DNA from: Variovorax sp. MHTC-1
GTDB taxonomy: Bacteria > Pseudomonadota > Gammaproteobacteria > Burkholderiales > Burkholderiaceae_C
Length of the DNA: 64,000 bases
Assembly (NCBI RefSeq): GCF_003984645.1
Contig: NZ_RWKI01000001.1
Location: forward strand, 310,001 to 374,000
Direction: 5' to 3'
The position numbers and the translations under genes were made by a program. Under the pieces are notes generated by a model. The model saw only the letters and a list, made by a program, of their open reading frames with translations. It did no database searches and had not been told where the DNA came from. This document shows, piece after piece, positions 42,716 to 53,424 of this stretch. The stretch's first letter is position 1; the number at the start of each line of letters is the position of its first letter.

Positions 42716-43654
42716 CTAGTGAGTCCCCGGCAAGGGTGCCGCGGACGCGCGGCGGTCGCGCAGCCCGAGCAGTTCATTGAACACCAGCGCGCCGATCACG
42801 AGCGCACCGCCCGTCACCACGCTCGAAGCCGGCTCTTCGCCGGCCCCGATCCAGGCCAGGGCAATGCCGAAGACGATCTCCAGCAGCGCGAGCAGCGCCA
42901 CCTCGGGCGCCTTCAGGATGCGCGCGCAGATGACCGATAGCACGCACGGGATCGCCAGCTGGAACACGCCGAGGAACGCGAGCAGGCCCAGGTCGTGCGA
43001 ATTGGCCTGGAATGGCCAGGCCAGCGGCAGCGTGAGCAGAGACGAGATCGCGGCGCCCACCAGCACCGAGGGCACCAGGTCGATGTCTTGACCCTTGGCA
43101 TGTGCATGCTGGACCACGGTCCAGTTGCAGGCGCCGGCCAGCGGCACGCAGAGCGCCACCAGTGTGCCGGCCAGCAACCCGTCGCCGAGCTGTGTGCCGT
43201 ACATCCAGCCGATGCCGAAGCCCGCCACCACGATGGCGATCCAGGTGCGTGCCGGCAACCGGTGGCCGATGAAGATCCGCGCCGCGAGCGCGGTGAAGAG
43301 CGGCCCCAGGGCCATGGTCACGAGCACGTTGGCCACGCTGGTCAGCGTGAGCGCGACCATGAAGGCGGTGAACATCACGCACCAGCAGAGGCCGGAGATC
43401 CACAGCGCGCGGCCGCCGTCGCGGATCTTCGAGAACACGGCGCGGCCCTGCCACAGCGGCAGGATCACGAGCAAGGCCAGCAGCGTGAAGAAGCTGCGCC
43501 AGAAGGTGATCTCGAAGCTGCGCGCGTGCTCGAGATGGCGCGTGACCACACCCGCCGTGGCCCACATGAGGGTCACGGCGACCATCAGCCAGACTGCGCG
43601 GCCGTGAGACAGCGCGGCTTTAGGCCGTGTCGCGGCTGGCGCGCTTGCGCTCAT
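42716..43654 (-). CDS. EamA (drug/metabolite transporter) family permease
   Basis: A 312-residue inner-membrane protein with ten hydrophobic helices in two EamA repeats. The first repeat begins WLMVAVTLMWATAGVVTRHL and includes EITFWRSFFTLLAL; the second contains WTVVQHAHAKGQ and LEIVFGIALAWIGAGEEP. Such carriers export metabolites or amino acids; the substrate is not evident. Its ATG at 43654 lies inside the 3' end of typA (35-base overlap), so it may be translated from the typA message. If that overlap is wrong, a start near 43585 would lose part of the first helix. Confidence 0.87.
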   Translation of the reverse strand: MSASAPAATRPKAALSHGRAVWLMVAVTLMWATAGVVTRHLEHARSFEITFWRSFFTLLALLVILPLWQGRAVFSKIRDGGRALWISGLCWCVMFTAFMVALTLTSVANVLVTMALGPLFTALAARIFIGHRLPARTWIAIVVAGFGIGWMYGTQLGDGLLAGTLVALCVPLAGACNWTVVQHAHAKGQDIDLVPSVLVGAAISSLLTLPLAWPFQANSHDLGLLAFLGVFQLAIPCVLSVICARILKAPEVALLALLEIVFGIALAWIGAGEEPASSVVTGGALVIGALVFNELLGLRDRRASAAPLPGTH

Positions 43655-45452
43655 GTTCCTTCAGGAAGCGCTTGCGCAGGCGCACGCTCTTGGGCGTGAT
43701 CTCGACCAGTTCGTCCTCTTCGATGAATTCCACGCCGTATTCGAGCGTGAGGTCGATCGGCGGCGTGATCTTGATCGCGTCTTCCTTTCCCGAGACGCGG
43801 AAGTTGGTGAGCTGCTTGGTGCGCGTGGCGTTGACCACCAGGTCGTTATCGCGGCTGTGAATGCCGACGATCATGCCTTCGTACACCGGATCGTTGGCCC
43901 GCACGAACATGCGGCCGCGGTCGTCCAGCTTGCCCAGCGCGTAGGTGAAGATCTCACCGTCGTCCATGGAGATCAGCACGCCGTTCTTGCGGCTGCCGAT
44001 GTCGCCCTTGTGCGGCTCGTAGCTGTCGAAGATGTTGGAGATCAGGCCCGAGCCGCGCGTCAGGTTCAGGAACTCGTTGGTGAAACCGATCAGGCCCCGC
44101 GCCGGAATGCGGTACTCGAGACGCACGCGCCCGCGGCCGTCCGGTTCCATGTTGACCAGCTCGCCCTTGCGCTCGCCCAGCGCCTGCATCACGCCGCCCT
44201 GGTGCTGGTCTTCGATGTCGGCGGTGACCAGTTCGATCGGCTCGTGCTTCACGCCATCGACGTCGCGGAACACCACGCGCGGCTTCGAGACGGCCAGTTC
44301 ATAGCCTTCGCGGCGCATGTTTTCCAGCAGGATGGTCAGGTGGAGTTCGCCGCGGCCCATCACTTCGAAGATGCCCTCTTCGTCGGTTTCCTTGACGCGC
44401 AGGGCCACGTTGTGTTGCAGCTCCTTCTGCAGGCGGTCCCAGATCTGGCGGCTGGTGACGAACTTGCCTTCGCGGCCGGCCAGCGGACTGGTGTTGACGC
44501 AGAAGTTCATGGTCAGCGTCGGCTCGTCGACCCTGAGCATGGGCAGCGGCGCCGGATTCACCGGATCGGTGACGGTCACGCCGATACCGATGTCGGCAAT
44601 GCCGTTGATCAGCACGATCTCGCCCGGGCCGGCCTCGGTGGCCTGCACGCGCTCCAGGCCCTGGAAAGTCAGCACCTGGTTGACACGGCCCTTCACGGAC
44701 TTGCCGTCCGGGCCTTCCATCACGATCACGTCCATCATCGGGCGGATGGTTCCGGCGTTGATGCGGCCGACGCCGATGCGGCCCACGAAGGTCGAGAAGT
44801 CGAGCGCGGAGATCTGCAGCTGCAGCGGCGCTGCCGGATCTCCCGCATGGGCCGGCACGTGCTTGAGGATGGTGTCGAACAGGGCCGACATGTCGGGGCC
44901 CCACTGCTCGCCGTGCTCGCCCTCTTCCATCGACGACCAGCCGTTGATTCCCGAGGCGTAGACCACGGGAAAATCGAGCTGTTCATCCGTCGCGCCGAGC
45001 TTGTCGAACAGGTCGAAGGCGGCGTTGACCACGTAGTCGGGGCGGGCGCCGGGCTTGTCGACCTTGTTCACCACCAGGATGGGCTTCAGGCCCAGCGCCA
45101 GGGCCTTCTTGGTCACGAAGCGGGTCTGGGGCATCGGGCCTTCCTGGGCGTCGATCAGCAGCACCACGCCGTCCACCATGCTGAGCGCACGTTCCACCTC
45201 GCCGCCGAAATCGGCGTGGCCGGGGGTGTCGACGATGTTGATGTGCGTGCCTTTCCAGGTCACGGCGCAGTTCTTGGCCAGGATCGTGATGCCACGCTCC
45301 TTTTCGATGGCGTTGTTGTCCATCACGGTGTCGACCACTTTTTCGTGTTCGGCGAAGGTGCCGGACTGGCGCAGCAGTTGGTCGACCATGGTGGTCTTGC
45401 CATGGTCCACGTGGGCGATGATGGCGATGTTGCGAATCTGGTTGGTGCTCAT
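43620..45452 (-). CDS. typA: Translational GTPase TypA/BipA
   Basis: A 610-residue ribosome-binding GTPase involved in 50S assembly and stress adaptation. G motifs are intact: [15 protein letters not shown], the switch region [25 protein letters not shown] and [10 protein letters not shown]. Domains II, III, V and the BipA-specific C-terminus follow ([37 protein letters not shown]). The start [13 protein letters not shown] overlaps the truB stop by 4 bases (ATGA), so it is coupled to truB. The family-typical length excludes the longer open frame upstream. Confidence 0.97.
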   Translation of the reverse strand: MSTNQIRNIAIIAHVDHGKTTMVDQLLRQSGTFAEHEKVVDTVMDNNAIEKERGITILAKNCAVTWKGTHINIVDTPGHADFGGEVERALSMVDGVVLLIDAQEGPMPQTRFVTKKALALGLKPILVVNKVDKPGARPDYVVNAAFDLFDKLGATDEQLDFPVVYASGINGWSSMEEGEHGEQWGPDMSALFDTILKHVPAHAGDPAAPLQLQISALDFSTFVGRIGVGRINAGTIRPMMDVIVMEGPDGKSVKGRVNQVLTFQGLERVQATEAGPGEIVLINGIADIGIGVTVTDPVNPAPLPMLRVDEPTLTMNFCVNTSPLAGREGKFVTSRQIWDRLQKELQHNVALRVKETDEEGIFEVMGRGELHLTILLENMRREGYELAVSKPRVVFRDVDGVKHEPIELVTADIEDQHQGGVMQALGERKGELVNMEPDGRGRVRLEYRIPARGLIGFTNEFLNLTRGSGLISNIFDSYEPHKGDIGSRKNGVLISMDDGEIFTYALGKLDDRGRMFVRANDPVYEGMIVGIHSRDNDLVVNATRTKQLTNFRVSGKEDAIKITPPIDLTLEYGVEFIEEDELVEITPKSVRLRKRFLKEHERKRASRDTA

Positions 45453-46393
45453 GGTGTCGCTTCGGTCAAAAGTGTCTGCTGGATTTCGATGGGGTTCAGC
45501 AAGCGCCCCGGGATCAGTTCGCCGGCCGTGATGTGGGCCGTGCCGAGGAAGGCGTGCGGCGCGCGGCCGAAGACGGCGACTTCCGCCGCGTCGGGCCAAC
45601 TGCCGCGACGGCGCAGGCCGGAGAGAAAACGTGCCGCATCTTCGGTGTCGAGCGTGACGGTGGTGTGGCCTGCCACAAGGGCTTCGGTCGGCAGCAGCTG
45701 CGCCAGGCGTTCTTCCTCGCCCATGGCTTCGAGCGCTTCCAGCGTCACGCATTGCGAGACTTCGAAGCCGCCGGTGGCTGTGCGGCGCAGCGCGGTGAGG
45801 TGGGCCCCGCAGCCGAGCGCTTCGCCGATGTCTTCGCCGAGCGTGCGGATGTAGGTGCCCTTGCTCACGGTCGCGAGGATGCGGATCTGGTTGTCCGCCA
45901 GGGCGCCGAGCGCCAAGCTATGGATCGTCACATCGCGCGCCGCGCGCTCGACCTCGACGCCTTCGCGTGCGTATTCGTAGAGCGCCTTGCCGTCCTTCTT
46001 GAGCGCGCTGTGCATCGGCGGCACCTGGCGGATCGGCCCGGTGAACTGCGCTTCGACCCGCGCCAGGTCGGCGGGCGTCATCGACACGGGCCGCTGCGCG
46101 ATCACCTCGCCTTCGGCATCGCCGGTGGAAGTCTTCACGCCGAGCCGCGCGACGGCCTGATAGGTCTTGTCGGCATCGAGATGCAGCTGGCTGAACTTGG
46201 TCGCCGCGCCGAAGCACAGCGGCAGCACGCCGCTCGCGAGCGGATCGAGGGTGCCGGTATGGCCCGCCTTCTCGGCGCGCAGCAGCCACTTGGCCTTCTG
46301 CAAGGCCTGGTTGCTGGAAAGACCCAGCGGCTTGTCGAGCAACAGCACCCCGTGCACAGGGCGCCGCTGCACCCGTGTGCGTGGCGCGTTCAT
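45449..46393 (-). CDS. truB: tRNA pseudouridine(55) synthase
   Basis: A 314-residue enzyme that makes pseudouridine 55 in tRNA. The N-terminal signature is [20 protein letters not shown], and the catalytic Asp lies in [35 protein letters not shown] sequence (here [20 protein letters not shown]) marks the RNA-binding region. The start at 46393 gives the standard N-terminus; the reading frame is open further upstream only because it crosses a dispersed repeat. It lies between rbfA and typA in the rimP-nusA-infB cluster. Confidence 0.96.
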   Translation of the reverse strand: MNAPRTRVQRRPVHGVLLLDKPLGLSSNQALQKAKWLLRAEKAGHTGTLDPLASGVLPLCFGAATKFSQLHLDADKTYQAVARLGVKTSTGDAEGEVIAQRPVSMTPADLARVEAQFTGPIRQVPPMHSALKKDGKALYEYAREGVEVERAARDVTIHSLALGALADNQIRILATVSKGTYIRTLGEDIGEALGCGAHLTALRRTATGGFEVSQCVTLEALEAMGEEERLAQLLPTEALVAGHTTVTLDTEDAARFLSGLRRRGSWPDAAEVAVFGRAPHAFLGTAHITAGELIPGRLLNPIEIQQTLLTEATP

Positions 46394-46400
46394 CTCAAGC

Positions 46401-46478
46401 CGGCGCCGGGCCGCCCCAAGCAGGCTTGCGCCCCCACGGGGGGCAGCGACGCACATGAAATGGCAAGCGTGGGGGCCA
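46401..46478. repeat. Dispersed repeat, family B, copy 1 (between rbfA and truB)
   Basis: This gap holds GCCGGGCCGCCCCAAG, then GCGCCCCCACGGGGGGCAGC and finally GCGTGGGGGC. The same three blocks occur in the same order at 55041-55123, with the spacers differing. The central CCCCC...GGGGG forms a hairpin. It lies in the transcript between rbfA and truB. Confidence 0.75.
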
Positions 46479-46480
46479 CA

Positions 46481-46852
46481 TCAGTCGTCTTTGGAACGTG
46501 AAGCGACGGCCTGTGCAATCAGGGCATTCATGTCGGCCGCGCGCTCGGTGGTGCGGTCGAACTGGAAATGCAGCGTGGGCACGGTGTGGATGTGCAGGCG
46601 CTTGAAGAGCCCGTTGCGCAGGAAGCCCGCGGCCTGGTTCAGCGCGTCGGTGGTTTCCACCGGATCGCCCATGAGCAGGCTGAAGAAGACCTTGGCGTGC
46701 GCGTAGTCGGGCGTGACCTCGACCGCCTGGATCGTGACCATGCCCACCCGCGGGTCCTTCAACTCGCGCGCGATCAGCTCCGTCAGATCGCGCTGGATCT
46801 GATCTGCGACCTTGAAGGCGCGGTTTGGAGTTGCTGCTTTTCTCTTGGGCAT
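46481..46852 (-). CDS. rbfA: Ribosome-binding factor A
   Basis: A 123-residue KH-fold protein that matures the 5' end of 16S rRNA on the 30S subunit. Segments are [40 protein letters not shown] and [10 protein letters not shown], with the C-terminal [20 protein letters not shown]. The ATG at 46852 gives [11 protein letters not shown], the usual start. It follows infB after 117 bases that hold an inverted-repeat structure, and precedes truB after a family B repeat. Confidence 0.95.
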   Translation of the reverse strand: MPKRKAATPNRAFKVADQIQRDLTELIARELKDPRVGMVTIQAVEVTPDYAHAKVFFSLLMGDPVETTDALNQAAGFLRNGLFKRLHIHTVPTLHFQFDRTTERAADMNALIAQAVASRSKDD

Positions 46853-46868
46853 TTGATCAATCACTAGC

Positions 46869-46970
46869 GTCGCGAGATCGGGCTCAGTGCAAGGCGCGCC
46901 GTCGCAGACAGTACCTTGGTACGGCAAGACGGCTGCAACGCGGCAATGAGCTCGATATCGCGGCGCGCCT
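46869..46970. repeat. Compound inverted-repeat region between infB and rbfA
   Basis: Two blocks, CGAGATCGGGCTCAGTGC and AAGGCGCGCCGTCGC, are followed after a small GTACC-TT-GGTAC hairpin by their imperfect complements in the same order: GCAATGAGCTCGATATCG and CGGCGCGCCT. The order A-B-a-b, rather than A-B-b-a, means both pairs could form only as a pseudoknot-like arrangement, or as alternative structures. The last block runs into the infB stop codon. Confidence 0.55.
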
Positions 46971-49885
46971 CACAACGTACGCGCAATCTCTTTGATCTCG
47001 AAGAACTCCAGTTGATCACCTTCCTTGATGTCGTTGTAGTTCTTGAGCTTGATACCGCACTCGAAGCCTTCGCGCACTTCGCGCACGTCGTCCTTGAGGC
47101 GCTTGATCGAGTCGATCTCGCCCGTGTAGACGACCACGTTGTCGCGCAGCAGGCGGAAATGCGCGCTGCGGTTGACCGAACCCGCGGTGACCATACAGCC
47201 TGCGACCGTACCGATCTTGGAGGCCACGAACACGGTGCGGATCTCGGCCGAGCCGATGACTTCTTCGCGCCGCTCGGGTGCCAGCATGCCGGCCATCGCC
47301 GTCTTCAGCTCGTCCACAGCGTCATAGATGATGCTGTAGTAGCTGATGCCGACGTTGTTGCCTTCGGCCAGCTTGCGCGCACCGGCGTCGGCGCGCACGT
47401 TGAAGCCGATGACCATGGCCTTGGAGGCGATAGCGAGGTTGATGTCCGACTCGCTGATCCCGCCCACCGCGGCGTACACGACCTGCACCTTGACCTCTTC
47501 GTTCGAGAGCTTGAGCAGGGACTGCGCGAGCGCTTCCTGCGAACCCTGCACGTCGGCCTTGATGATGATCGGCACCATCTTGACTTCGCCGGCGCTCAGG
47601 TCCGAGAACATGTTCTCGAACTTGGCCGCCTGCTGCTTGGCCAGCTTGGTGTTGCGGAACTTTCCTGCACGGTAGGTCGCGATCTCGCGCGCACGGCGCT
47701 CGTCGCTCATCACCATGAACTCGTCGCCGGCCTGCGGCACTTCGGTCAGGCCCTGGATCTCGACCGGGATCGAGGGGCCGGCCGTCTTGATGGTCTTGCC
47801 GTCCTCGTCGAGCATGGCGCGCACGCGGCCGTAGGTCGAGCCGGCCAGCACCACGTCGCCGGTCTTGAGCGTGCCGGACTGCACCAGCACGGTCGCCACC
47901 GGACCCCGGCCCTTGTCGAGTTGGGCTTCGATCACCAGGCCCTTGGCGGCGGCATCCACCGGCGCCTTGAGTTCCAGGATTTCGGCCTGCAGCAGCACCT
48001 GCTCGAGCAGGTCGTCGACGCCCTGGCCGGTCTTCGCGGAAACCGGCACGAACGGCGTGTCGCCGCCGTACTCTTCGGGCACCACTTCCTCGGCCACCAG
48101 CTCCTGCTTGACGCGATCGAGGTTGGCGTCGGGCTTGTCGATCTTGTTGATCGCAACCACGATCGGAACGCCCGCCGCCTTCGCGTGCTTGATGGCTTCC
48201 TTGGTCTGCGGCATGACGCCGTCGTCCGCGGCGACCACCAGGATCACGATGTCGGTCGCCTGCGCACCGCGGGCACGCATGGCCGTGAAGGCCTCGTGGC
48301 CCGGGGTATCGAGGAAGGACACCATGCCGCGCGCCGTTTCGACGTGGTAGGCGCCGATGTGCTGCGTGATGCCGCCCGCTTCGCCCGCGGCGACCTTGGC
48401 GCGGCGGATGTAGTCGAGCAGCGAGGTCTTGCCGTGGTCGACGTGGCCCATGACGGTCACGACCGGCGCGCGCGGCAGGGCTTCCGCCAGCTGCGCCGAC
48501 ACGTCCTCGTCGGTGAAGGCTTCCGGATCGTCCAGCGCCGCCACCACCGCCGTGTGGCCCATGTCTTCCACGATGATCATCGCGGTGTCCTGGTCCAGCG
48601 ACTGGTTGATGGTCGCCATCTGGCCGAGCTTCATCAGTTGCTTGATGACTTCCGACGCCTTGACGGCCATCTTGTGAGCGAGCTCCGAGACCGTGATGGT
48701 TTCGGGCACGTGCACTTCGAGCACGCGCGCCTCCACCGGCGCGGCCTGCACGCGTTCTTCCTGGCCTCCGCGGTCGTTGCCGCGGCGCCCGCGCGGGCCC
48801 CCGCGCCAGTTGCCGCGGCCGACACCGCCGCTGGCATCGCCGCGGGTCTTGATTTCCTTCTTCTTGGCGGTGTCGCCGGCCCAGCTCGACGAGAGTTTGG
48901 CCGACTTGACTTCCTTGCCGGCGCCGGCGGCTCCTGGTGCCGTCGTTCCGGGCGCAGCCGGCGCCGCCGTGCGGGCGGCGGGCGTGGCCGGCTTGTGCAG
49001 CGTTCCCTTGACCGCGGCCTTGGCTTCAGGCGCAGGCTTCTCGGGCGCCTTGTGCGGCACCAGCACGCGCGCCGGCGCATTCATCATGGCGCGAATGGCT
49101 TCCGCCTCGGCCAGGGCCTTGCGACGGCGCTCGTCGAGGTCCTTGGCGCGCACGGCCTCCTCGTCGGCACGGGCCTTCGATTCGGCGGCCGCCTTGGCCT
49201 TGGCGTCTTCCTTGACCTGGGCGGCGGCAGCCTCGGCAGCGGCCTTGCGGTCGCTCGCCGCCGGTGCTTCCTCGGGCGCTTCGGGCGCACCTTCGGTCAC
49301 CGTGGCGGGCTTCTCCGCGGCCTTCTTGCTGCGGGCGGCCTTGGCCTCCTGCTCGGCCTGTTCGGCGCGCTCGATCTTTTCGCGTTCGCGCGCTTCGGTT
49401 TCCTCGCGCAGGCGACGCTTCTCGACCAGTTCTTCTTCCTGGCGGCGGATCAGCTCGGCCTGGCGGCGCGCTTCTTCCTCGCGCCGTGCGAGTTCGGCTT
49501 CGTCGATGCGCGGCGCAGCGGGCGCGGCCGCGGCCGGCGCCTCCGCCGGCTGCTGCACTGCCTCGGGCGTGGCCGGGTGCCCTTCATCGCGCTGGATGAA
49601 GGTGCGCTTCTTGCGCACCTCGACCTGGATCGTGCGCGCGCGGCCGGTGGCGTCGGCCTGCTTGATCTCGCTGGTCGACTTCTTGGTCAGCGTGATCTTC
49701 TTGCGCTCAGGCTCGACCGTGCCGTGGCTGGCCTTCAGGAAGCCGAGCAGGCGCTGCTTGTCGGCCTCGGTGAGCGCATCGGTCGGGGCGGCCTTGGCCA
49801 CTCCTGCGCTCTTGAGCTGGTCAAGCAGGATTTCGGGAGTCTTCTTGAGCTCGTTCGCGAACTCGGCGACAGTGGTACTGGACAT
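46970..49885 (-). CDS. infB: Translation initiation factor IF-2
   Basis: A 971-residue GTPase that brings initiator tRNA to the 30S subunit. The N-terminal IF2_N domain is present ([20 protein letters not shown]), followed by about 330 residues of Ala/Glu/Lys-rich linker with long charged helices ([20 protein letters not shown]), then a Gly/Arg-rich patch ([18 protein letters not shown]). The GTPase domain has [25 protein letters not shown] and NKIDKPDAN. Domains II to IV complete it. Internal start codons could give shorter forms, as in E. coli. It follows nusA by 24 bases. Confidence 0.97.
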   Translation of the reverse strand: MSSTTVAEFANELKKTPEILLDQLKSAGVAKAAPTDALTEADKQRLLGFLKASHGTVEPERKKITLTKKSTSEIKQADATGRARTIQVEVRKKRTFIQRDEGHPATPEAVQQPAEAPAAAAPAAPRIDEAELARREEEARRQAELIRRQEEELVEKRRLREETEAREREKIERAEQAEQEAKAARSKKAAEKPATVTEGAPEAPEEAPAASDRKAAAEAAAAQVKEDAKAKAAAESKARADEEAVRAKDLDERRRKALAEAEAIRAMMNAPARVLVPHKAPEKPAPEAKAAVKGTLHKPATPAARTAAPAAPGTTAPGAAGAGKEVKSAKLSSSWAGDTAKKKEIKTRGDASGGVGRGNWRGGPRGRRGNDRGGQEERVQAAPVEARVLEVHVPETITVSELAHKMAVKASEVIKQLMKLGQMATINQSLDQDTAMIIVEDMGHTAVVAALDDPEAFTDEDVSAQLAEALPRAPVVTVMGHVDHGKTSLLDYIRRAKVAAGEAGGITQHIGAYHVETARGMVSFLDTPGHEAFTAMRARGAQATDIVILVVAADDGVMPQTKEAIKHAKAAGVPIVVAINKIDKPDANLDRVKQELVAEEVVPEEYGGDTPFVPVSAKTGQGVDDLLEQVLLQAEILELKAPVDAAAKGLVIEAQLDKGRGPVATVLVQSGTLKTGDVVLAGSTYGRVRAMLDEDGKTIKTAGPSIPVEIQGLTEVPQAGDEFMVMSDERRAREIATYRAGKFRNTKLAKQQAAKFENMFSDLSAGEVKMVPIIIKADVQGSQEALAQSLLKLSNEEVKVQVVYAAVGGISESDINLAIASKAMVIGFNVRADAGARKLAEGNNVGISYYSIIYDAVDELKTAMAGMLAPERREEVIGSAEIRTVFVASKIGTVAGCMVTAGSVNRSAHFRLLRDNVVVYTGEIDSIKRLKDDVREVREGFECGIKLKNYNDIKEGDQLEFFEIKEIARTL

Positions 49886-49909
49886 ATTGGTTTCGTGCCT
49901 CCATGACCG

Positions 49910-51394
49910 TCACTCTTGGCCAGCGAACCAGTGTTCGCGGGCTTTCAAGATGAGGTGCTTGGCGTCATCGGCGCTCTGGCCGGTGATTTCGGTGAGTTCA
50001 TCGACCGCAAGGTCGGCCAGGTCGTCGCGGGTGTGCACACCCGCCTCGGCCAGTTTCGGAATGAGTTCCGGATCGAGTCCTTCGAGGTCGCGCAGATTCT
50101 GCGAAACGCTCTCGACGTTCTCTTCCCGGGCGATTTCCATCGTCAGGAGCGCATCCTTGGCGCGCGAGCGCAGCTCGTTGATCGTGTCCTCGTCGAAGCT
50201 CTCGATCTCGAGCAGCTCGGAAATCGGCACGTAGGCCACTTCTTCCAGGCTGGTGAAGCCTTCGGAGATCAGGATGTCGGCGATTTCCTCGTCGACGTCG
50301 AGCTTCTCCATGAAGAGCTTGCGGCTGGCATCCGTCTCGGTCGCCTGCTTCTGGGCCGACTCGTTGGCATCCATGATGTTGATCTTCCAGCCGGTCAGGT
50401 CGGAGGCAAGCCTCACGTTCTGGCCGCCGCGGCCGATCGCGATCGCGAGGTTTTCCTCGTCGACCACCACGTCCATCGCATGCTTTTCCTCGTCGACCAC
50501 GATCGACGACACGTTGGCCGGCGCGAGCGCACCGATCACGAACTGGGCCGGGTCTTCGCTCCACAGCACGATGTCGACGCGTTCGCCGGCAAGTTCGTTG
50601 GTGACCGCGTTGACGCGCGTGCCGCGCACGCCGACACAGGTGCCGATGGGGTCGACGCGCTTGTCGTGCGAAAGCACGGCGATCTTGGCGCGCGAACCGG
50701 GGTCGCGGGCGCAACTCTTGATCTCGAGCAGCCCCTGCTCGATCTCGGGCACTTCCTGGCGGAACAGCTCGATCATGAACTCGGGCGCCGCGCGCGACAG
50801 GATGATCGGCGCCCCACGCAGCGTGAGGTCGACCTCCATGATCATGGCCCGCACGCGGTCGCCGTTGCGCAGGTTTTCCTTGGCGATCATCTCGCTGCGG
50901 CGCAGCCGCCCTTCGACGCGGCCGGCCTCGACGATGATGTCGCCCTTGTCCAGGCGCTTGACGGTGCCGGTGAAGATCTTCTCGCCGCGCGACATGAAGT
51001 CGTTGAGCAGCATCTCGCGCTCGGCGTCGCGGATCTTCTGCAGGATCACCTGCTTGGCCGCCATCGCGCCGATGCGGCCGATCGGCACCGACTCCACCGA
51101 TTCCTCGATGTACTCGTCGAGCTCGATGTCGGGCATTTCTTCCTTGGCTTCGAACAGCAGGATTTCCTGGTCGGGCAGCTGCAGGCCGGCCTCGTCCGGA
51201 ACGACGTGCCAGCGGCGGAAGGTCTCGTAGTCGCCGCTGTCGCGATCGACCGCGACGCGGATGTCCACATCGCCCGGATAGAGCTTCTTGGTGGCTTGCG
51301 CCAGGGCGGACTCGACCGCGCCGAAGACCACGTCGCGTTCGACGTTCTTCTCGCGCGAGATCGCATCCACCAACATCAACATTTCGCGATTCAT
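49910..51394 (-). CDS. nusA: Transcription termination/antitermination protein NusA
   Basis: A 494-residue RNA polymerase-binding protein. The N-terminal domain starts [20 protein letters not shown]. The S1 domain follows (about 135-200), then KH1 and KH2 ([24 protein letters not shown], here [20 protein letters not shown]; and [20 protein letters not shown]). Two acidic C-terminal repeats carry helix-hairpin-helix motifs ([14 protein letters not shown] and [20 protein letters not shown]). AAGGAG lies 9 bases before the ATG at 51394. It follows rimP by 17 bases and precedes infB by 24. Confidence 0.97.
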   Translation of the reverse strand: MNREMLMLVDAISREKNVERDVVFGAVESALAQATKKLYPGDVDIRVAVDRDSGDYETFRRWHVVPDEAGLQLPDQEILLFEAKEEMPDIELDEYIEESVESVPIGRIGAMAAKQVILQKIRDAEREMLLNDFMSRGEKIFTGTVKRLDKGDIIVEAGRVEGRLRRSEMIAKENLRNGDRVRAMIMEVDLTLRGAPIILSRAAPEFMIELFRQEVPEIEQGLLEIKSCARDPGSRAKIAVLSHDKRVDPIGTCVGVRGTRVNAVTNELAGERVDIVLWSEDPAQFVIGALAPANVSSIVVDEEKHAMDVVVDEENLAIAIGRGGQNVRLASDLTGWKINIMDANESAQKQATETDASRKLFMEKLDVDEEIADILISEGFTSLEEVAYVPISELLEIESFDEDTINELRSRAKDALLTMEIAREENVESVSQNLRDLEGLDPELIPKLAEAGVHTRDDLADLAVDELTEITGQSADDAKHLILKAREHWFAGQE

Positions 51395-51411
51395 GCCACC
51401 ACTCTCCTTGT

Positions 51412-52038
51412 TCAGTCCGACAACGTCGTGTCGGGTTTGGGCCTGCGCCCCTTGAAATCCACTATCGGGGCAAGCCGCGCCTCGCGCAGCTCGTCCAATG
51501 CAAAACCCAGCGCCTGCAGGGGGGCGGGCGCGCGCTTCTTGCTGATCTTCTGACCGGGCTTCGGCTCGGGTCGTCCTTCTGGCTCCTGGCTCCAGACGAT
51601 CTGCCACCCCTGCGCGCCGTCGGCCCGTGCGACCCGCTCCAGCGTGCCGCGAAATTTCTTGCGGTTGGCCGCCACCTGGCCGGCCGCCGCCGCGCCCATG
51701 GGCGCCTTCAGCGTGATGTCGATCACCTCGCCGGCGAAACGTTCGAAATCCTGCTCATTGCGCAGCGGTCGGTCAATACCCGGCGAGGACACCTCGAGCC
51801 GCTTGTAGTCGACGCCATCCACCTCGAGCGCGAACTGCAGCTGGCGGGTGACCTTCTCGCAGTCCTCGACGGTGACGAAGGGCTCGGGCGCACCGGCCGC
51901 AGCTGCAGCTCCAGAAATGGGGCCACTCCAGGGCAAATCAATCGTCACGCGCAGCAGTCCTCCGGCCGAGCGTTCGATCTCGACCAGGTCGTAGCCGAGT
52001 CCGGCCACGGTTTGTTCCACTGTCTGCTGCAATGCCAC
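51412..52038 (-). CDS. rimP: Ribosome maturation factor RimP
   Basis: A 208-residue 30S assembly factor, first gene of the rimP-nusA-infB-rbfA-truB-typA cluster. It begins at a GTG with the sequence [20 protein letters not shown], followed by [47 protein letters not shown] and the C-terminal SH3-like part ([10 protein letters not shown]) are RimP-specific. An insertion of Ala/Gly residues ([12 protein letters not shown]) lengthens the first domain. An ATG at 52080 is the alternative start; the GTG is preferred because family proteins begin at this point. Confidence 0.93.
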   Translation of the reverse strand: MALQQTVEQTVAGLGYDLVEIERSAGGLLRVTIDLPWSGPISGAAAAAGAPEPFVTVEDCEKVTRQLQFALEVDGVDYKRLEVSSPGIDRPLRNEQDFERFAGEVIDITLKAPMGAAAAGQVAANRKKFRGTLERVARADGAQGWQIVWSQEPEGRPEPKPGQKISKKRAPAPLQALGFALDELREARLAPIVDFKGRRPKPDTTLSD

Positions 52039-52116
52039 GTGTCTGTATGCGCCTTCTGGTGTGCTCCCGATGCCCGCCATCGCCGCCCGCCTGCGGCATC
52101 GAGAAATGCTTCGACC

Positions 52117-52149
52117 AATAAAAAACGGGCGGTGAGTACCCGCCCGTTT
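52117..52149 (-). terminator. Intrinsic terminator in the rimP leader (possible attenuator)
   Basis: On the minus strand AAACGGGCGG-GTACTCA-CCGCCCGTTT is followed by a run of T (TTTTTTATT overall), a textbook rho-independent terminator. It lies after the stop codon of the upstream MFS gene, but also downstream of a TATAAT promoter element at 52165-52170, so transcripts for rimP started there must read through it. This placement matches the known class of rimP leader attenuators in proteobacteria (Rfam holds a rimP leader family). Confidence 0.8.
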
Positions 52150-52164
52150 GGTCGTGAGCCTCGA

Positions 52165-52193
52165 ATTATATGCCAAACACGTGTAAGAACGTC
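52165..52193 (-). promoter_or_regulatory. Probable rimP operon promoter
   Basis: On the minus strand GGCATATAATTCGAGG contains a perfect -10 element TATAAT (52165-52170). No strong TTGACA lies at the correct spacing; GACGTT is 17 bases upstream. Transcription would begin near 52158, a few bases before the leader terminator. The promoter sits within the 160 bases between the MFS stop codon and rimP. Confidence 0.6.
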
Positions 52194-52198
52194 GGTTT

Positions 52199-53404
52199 CT
52201 AGGTGGCCAAAGCGCCTTCCGGCCGGCGCGACCGCCGCCAGACCCACGCAAAAAGCAGGGCGCCGAACGCCAGTACCGCCGCCGCCGCCAAAAGCGGCAC
52301 CGTGAACGAGCCGGTGCGCTGGGCCAGCGGCGCCGCAAACAGCGGCCCGAGGATCTGGCCGACGCCATAGGAAGCGGTCGCGTAGCCGATCAGCCCGGCC
52401 GCGGCGTTGCCACGCAGCCGGCGCGCATCCCGCATCGCGAACAGGGTGATGGTGGTGAAAGGCATGCCCAGCAGCAAGCTGCCCAGCGTGAAGCCGATGA
52501 CGGTGGGCCAGGCCACGGAAAGGACGACGCCCATGGCCTGCAGCGCGTAGGCGATCGCCAGCAGCAGCCGGTTGTCCCAGTGGACCGGCGCCCGCGCGCC
52601 GATCAGGGCGCCCGGAACGATTGCCAGGCCGAACAACGGCCAGAAAAAGTCGGGCCAGGGCGAGCCTGGCAAGGCCTGGCGCGCGATCACCGGCAGGAAG
52701 GTGGCCGTGATGATGTAACCGAAGCCCGCCAGGCCGTAGAGCCCGACCAGCCAGCGCGCGTCGCTGCGCGCTGCGGCGGATTCGGCCTCTCCGGGTGCCG
52801 CGGCGTCGGCGGCCGGCGCCGCGGCGTGGGCCGTTGCGCCATCATCGAAGACGCGCCAGATCGCGGCGATCGCGACCAGCGACAGCAGGCCGAAGCCGAT
52901 CCAGCCCGCCTCCGAGCCCCAGCGGCCGACTGCGCCGCCGACAAGGCCGGTGATGGCAATGCCGACACCCGGCCCGGCGTAGATCACGCCCTGCAGCGTC
53001 GGGGCGCCCGTTTCCGCCAGTCGCCGCAGGCCCCAGCCGGAGGCGAAGACGAAGGCCCAGGCGCTCATGACCCCGGCCGCCGTGCGCAGTACGCCCCAGA
53101 AGCTGAAGCTGTCCCACAGTCCCATGCCGAGCAGCAGCGCCGCGGTGGCGACAAGCGCTCCGCGCACCATGGTGGCGGGCTTGAGCCGGATCGCCGCGCA
53201 GGACAGCGCGCCGACGAAGTAGCCGAGGTAGTTGAGCGAGGCCAGCATCCCACCCGCCTGCAGATCCAGCTTGCCCTCGTGCAGCATAATCGGCAGCATC
53301 GGCGTGAAGGCGAAGCGGCCCAGGCCCATCGCCACCGCCAGGCTCACCATACAGGCGAGCGCTGCGCGCCAAGCGCCGCGCCGGTCGCTTCCGATCACCG
53401 ACAT
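52199..53404 (-). CDS. YbfB/YjiJ family MFS transporter
   Basis: A 401-residue, 12-helix MFS protein of the YbfB/YjiJ group. The opening MVSLAVAMGLGRFAFTPMLP and ASLNYLGYFVGALSC are characteristic. The central loop between helices 6 and 7 is Ala-rich (AHAAAPAADAAAPGEAESAA). Later segments include GSPWPDFFWPLFGLAIVPGA and TTITLFAMRDARRLRG. Substrate is unknown. It follows the yejF gene with 20 bases between, on the same strand, so it may be the last gene of the yej transcript. The leader terminator at 52117-52149 follows it. Confidence 0.88.
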   Translation of the reverse strand: MSVIGSDRRGAWRAALACMVSLAVAMGLGRFAFTPMLPIMLHEGKLDLQAGGMLASLNYLGYFVGALSCAAIRLKPATMVRGALVATAALLLGMGLWDSFSFWGVLRTAAGVMSAWAFVFASGWGLRRLAETGAPTLQGVIYAGPGVGIAITGLVGGAVGRWGSEAGWIGFGLLSLVAIAAIWRVFDDGATAHAAAPAADAAAPGEAESAAARSDARWLVGLYGLAGFGYIITATFLPVIARQALPGSPWPDFFWPLFGLAIVPGALIGARAPVHWDNRLLLAIAYALQAMGVVLSVAWPTVIGFTLGSLLLGMPFTTITLFAMRDARRLRGNAAAGLIGYATASYGVGQILGPLFAAPLAQRTGSFTVPLLAAAAVLAFGALLFAWVWRRSRRPEGALAT

Positions 53405-53424
53405 TTCGTGGTCTCCAGCTTTCT

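Noticed and set aside
45453..45752. A 100-residue N-terminal extension of TypA
   Set aside because: It is the truB region in another frame; TypA starts at the standard MSTNQIRN and overlaps truB by 4 bases.
46394..46456. A longer TruB start about 63 bases upstream
   Set aside because: The extra residues come from a family B repeat, and the known TruB N-terminus begins after them at 46393.
46916..49906. Open frame of nearly 1000 codons on the plus strand opposite infB
   Set aside because: Low-complexity composition, no domain, no ribosome site; infB on the other strand is unmistakable.
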